A stretch of 6,975 nucleotides of DNA from Synergistaceae bacterium UBA4088 (lineage in GTDB: Bacteria; Synergistota; Synergistia; Synergistales; Thermovirgaceae), in the NCBI GenBank assembly GCA_002382605.1, contig DFYG01000090.1:9137-16111 (forward strand), written 5' to 3'. The position numbers were made by a program, and so were the translations under genes. The notes beneath the pieces are model-generated. The model saw only the letters and a program-made list of their open reading frames with translations, did no database searches and was not told the DNA's origin. The stretch's first letter is position 1, and each line of letters begins with the position of its first letter. Below are positions 6,010 to 6,975 of the stretch, piece after piece.

Positions 6010-6011
6010 GT

Positions 6012-6521
6012 TCACTTCACCACCCTGATCGCACGGATGTTCATAACCTGGGTCTTGGGAACTTCGACATGGATAACCTTTGTCCTGTCGTTCATCGGCT
6101 CGGTGACCTTGATGACCTTTCCCTTCGCTACAGGTTCGCCGGTGCGGTTCATGCAATCAACTGTATCTCCCTCTTCAGGAAGAGGGAGCATTTCGTAGGG
6201 AAGTTTCATTAGGGCTGTGTCGGATCCTCCCCACGTAAGGTCGACAACAAAGCAGGCTAGACCGGGGCATACCGCAACACAGCGAGAACATCCCGTGCAC
6301 CTGTCGTAATCTATCTCAGGCTGGTCGTTGATATCCTTGAAGGCCTTCACGGCTCCCGTAGGACAGCTTGTATGGCATGGATTGCACGGTATCCTCTGAG
6401 GACATTCAATTATGACAAGTCCATTCTTCTTGTTCTCCCAAAGATCCTTCGGAGGCTCTATTGCGCCCTTTCGCGCATCTGTGAGAACTCCGCCATTGAA
6501 GAGTTTCTCATTTTCGCTCAA
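6012..6521 (-). CDS. 2x[4Fe-4S] ferredoxin-like subunit of the flavin dehydrogenase complex
   Basis: A 169-aa iron-sulfur protein. A first motif, C-x5-C-x2-C-x3-CP (C40, C46, C49, C53; IPCNPCHTSCP), is followed by a canonical C-x2-C-x2-C-x3-CP (C75, C78, C81, C85). It therefore probably binds two [4Fe-4S] clusters. The C-terminal 80 residues lack cysteine motifs and look like a small beta-rich domain (many V/I/K alternations after PEEGDTVDC); I do not recognise it. The start is TTG at 6521: GGGGGGTG lies 7 nt upstream, the gap to the preceding stop is 4 bp, and the next in-frame ATG would lose both clusters. A start at 6692 is open in frame but would overlap the upstream gene by 167 bp. It resembles the ferredoxin-like subunit of multi-subunit L-proline dehydrogenases. 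Confidence 0.85.
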   Translation of the reverse strand: MSENEKLFNGGVLTDARKGAIEPPKDLWENKKNGLVIIECPQRIPCNPCHTSCPTGAVKAFKDINDQPEIDYDRCTGCSRCVAVCPGLACFVVDLTWGGSDTALMKLPYEMLPLPEEGDTVDCMNRTGEPVAKGKVIKVTEPMNDRTKVIHVEVPKTQVMNIRAIRVVK

Positions 6522-6525
6522 TGGA

Positions 6526-6975
6526 TCACACCCCCCACTGATTAACGGTGCAACACTGGAGGCCCTGGCAGATCTTCTGCCCGACCTCTCCGCCCCTGAG
6601 ATCCGCGATACGTCCTCTGTAATCATCAAGGCGCTTGGCCTGATCAGAGGGATCTCCGTGTCCAAGGGATCTGGCAACTCCAACACCGGCAATACGTCCT
6701 TCGACCATGGCAGCGGATGCTTCCTCTATACCAGCGGCATCTCCAGCTATCCAGATATCGGGGTGGCTGGTTCTCATGTTGAGATCGCGCTGAGCGACAT
6801 GACCGCAAAGCTGGGGAACAAAGATCATTTTGCAGCCGGCCTGCCAGAGAATTTCACAGGTCGGAGTAAGACCAACTGCCATGCAGATGATATCAGCGTC
6901 GAGGTTGATCTCTGTGCCTGTCGGCTGGAACTTATCGTTGATCTCCTGGATAACCGCACCCTTTACGATTTGGTC
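6526..6975 (-). CDS. NAD(P)/FAD-dependent oxidoreductase subunit (HcnB/PdhA-like), C-terminal part
   Basis: The last 149 residues of a larger flavoprotein whose N-terminus, with its first FAD motif, lies beyond the right edge. MAVGLTPT (32-39) is the end of the NAD(P)/FAD two-dinucleotide-fold core. IWIAGDAAGIEEASAAMVEGRIAG (from residue 74) is the conserved C-terminal FAD motif, with the Asp of GD (about 79) contacting FAD. A helical tail follows and ends in CQGLQCC (C136, C141, C142), an unusual cysteine cluster that might bind metal. In related complexes (HcnB, OoxA, PdhA) this subunit is the second flavoprotein that moves electrons towards NAD or another acceptor. It is the first visible gene of the operon, 4 bp before the ferredoxin gene. 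The overall activity of the complex cannot be read here. Confidence 0.85.
   Translation of the reverse strand, partial: DQIVKGAVIQEINDKFQPTGTEINLDADIICMAVGLTPTCEILWQAGCKMIFVPQLCGHVAQRDLNMRTSHPDIWIAGDAAGIEEASAAMVEGRIAGVGVARSLGHGDPSDQAKRLDDYRGRIADLRGGEVGQKICQGLQCCTVNQWGV
6529..6536 (-). promoter_or_regulatory. ribosome binding site deciding the TTG start at 6521
   Basis: GGGGGGTG on the minus strand, within the final codons of the upstream flavoprotein gene, lies 7 nt before TTG at 6521-6519. No ATG or GTG in frame is better placed for the ferredoxin-like gene. Confidence 0.5.

Noticed and set aside
6010..6156. Upstream extension of the BFD-type gene to 6156
   Set aside because: It overlaps the end of the ferredoxin-like gene; the ATG at 6009 has a ribosome site and starts the protein directly before the [2Fe-2S] domain.
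6522..6692. N-terminal extension of the double-cluster ferredoxin-like gene to a start at 6692
   Set aside because: The extra 57 codons overlap the FAD motif and C-terminus of the upstream flavoprotein, read as low-complexity out-of-frame sequence, and have no ribosome site as good as the one before TTG at 6521.
1..6975. CRISPR array, insertion sequence, phage or toxin-antitoxin genes
   Set aside because: No regularly spaced repeats, transposase or integrase motifs, or small paired genes were seen on either strand.

Overview
This window is bacterial. It has about even base composition, dense tail-to-head genes, polycistronic operons and several likely TTG starts. All real genes lie on the minus strand, so transcription runs from high to low coordinates. 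The gene content points to an anaerobe that ferments amino acids or organic acids: a ferredoxin-dependent 2-oxoacid oxidoreductase and a flavin/iron-sulfur amino-acid (or amine) dehydrogenase complex. The protein style and the mixture of genes remind me of Synergistota, but that is recall without a database search and the phylum is only a guess.

Layout in order of transcription. (1) 6975-4577 is an operon entering from the right edge. It holds the C-terminal part of an NAD(P)/FAD-type oxidoreductase, a double [4Fe-4S] ferredoxin-like protein, a small BFD-type [2Fe-2S] protein and a DadA/HcnC/PdhB-type FAD dehydrogenase. It ends at a strong hairpin (4519-4547). (2) 4518-4343 is a control region. 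It carries a sigma70-like promoter overlapped by a perfect 9-bp inverted repeat (operator-like), with a 10-bp direct repeat of 20-bp period further upstream. (3) 4333-1620 is the four-gene korDABC operon for a 2-oxoacid:ferredoxin oxidoreductase, ending at a clear intrinsic terminator (1548-1583). (4) 1504-128 is an rlmD-type 23S rRNA uracil-C5 methyltransferase with a probable extended -10 promoter next to that terminator. (5) 46-1 is the 5' part of tRNA-Gly(CCC), with its own near-consensus promoter.

Functional reading. The flavin complex would oxidise an amino acid or amine and pass electrons through FAD, the Fe-S clusters and the second flavoprotein. KorDABC would oxidatively decarboxylate a 2-oxoacid to an acyl-CoA and reduce ferredoxin. 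Together they could form a deaminate-then-decarboxylate route. However, a terminator and a new promoter separate the two operons, and the substrate of neither enzyme can be read from sequence alone. The two housekeeping RNA genes (rlmD, tRNA-Gly) appear to be separate units.

No mobile element, CRISPR array, phage gene or broken gene was seen. The least explained DNA is the 4343-4518 control region; the least defined biochemistry is the substrate of the flavin dehydrogenase complex.
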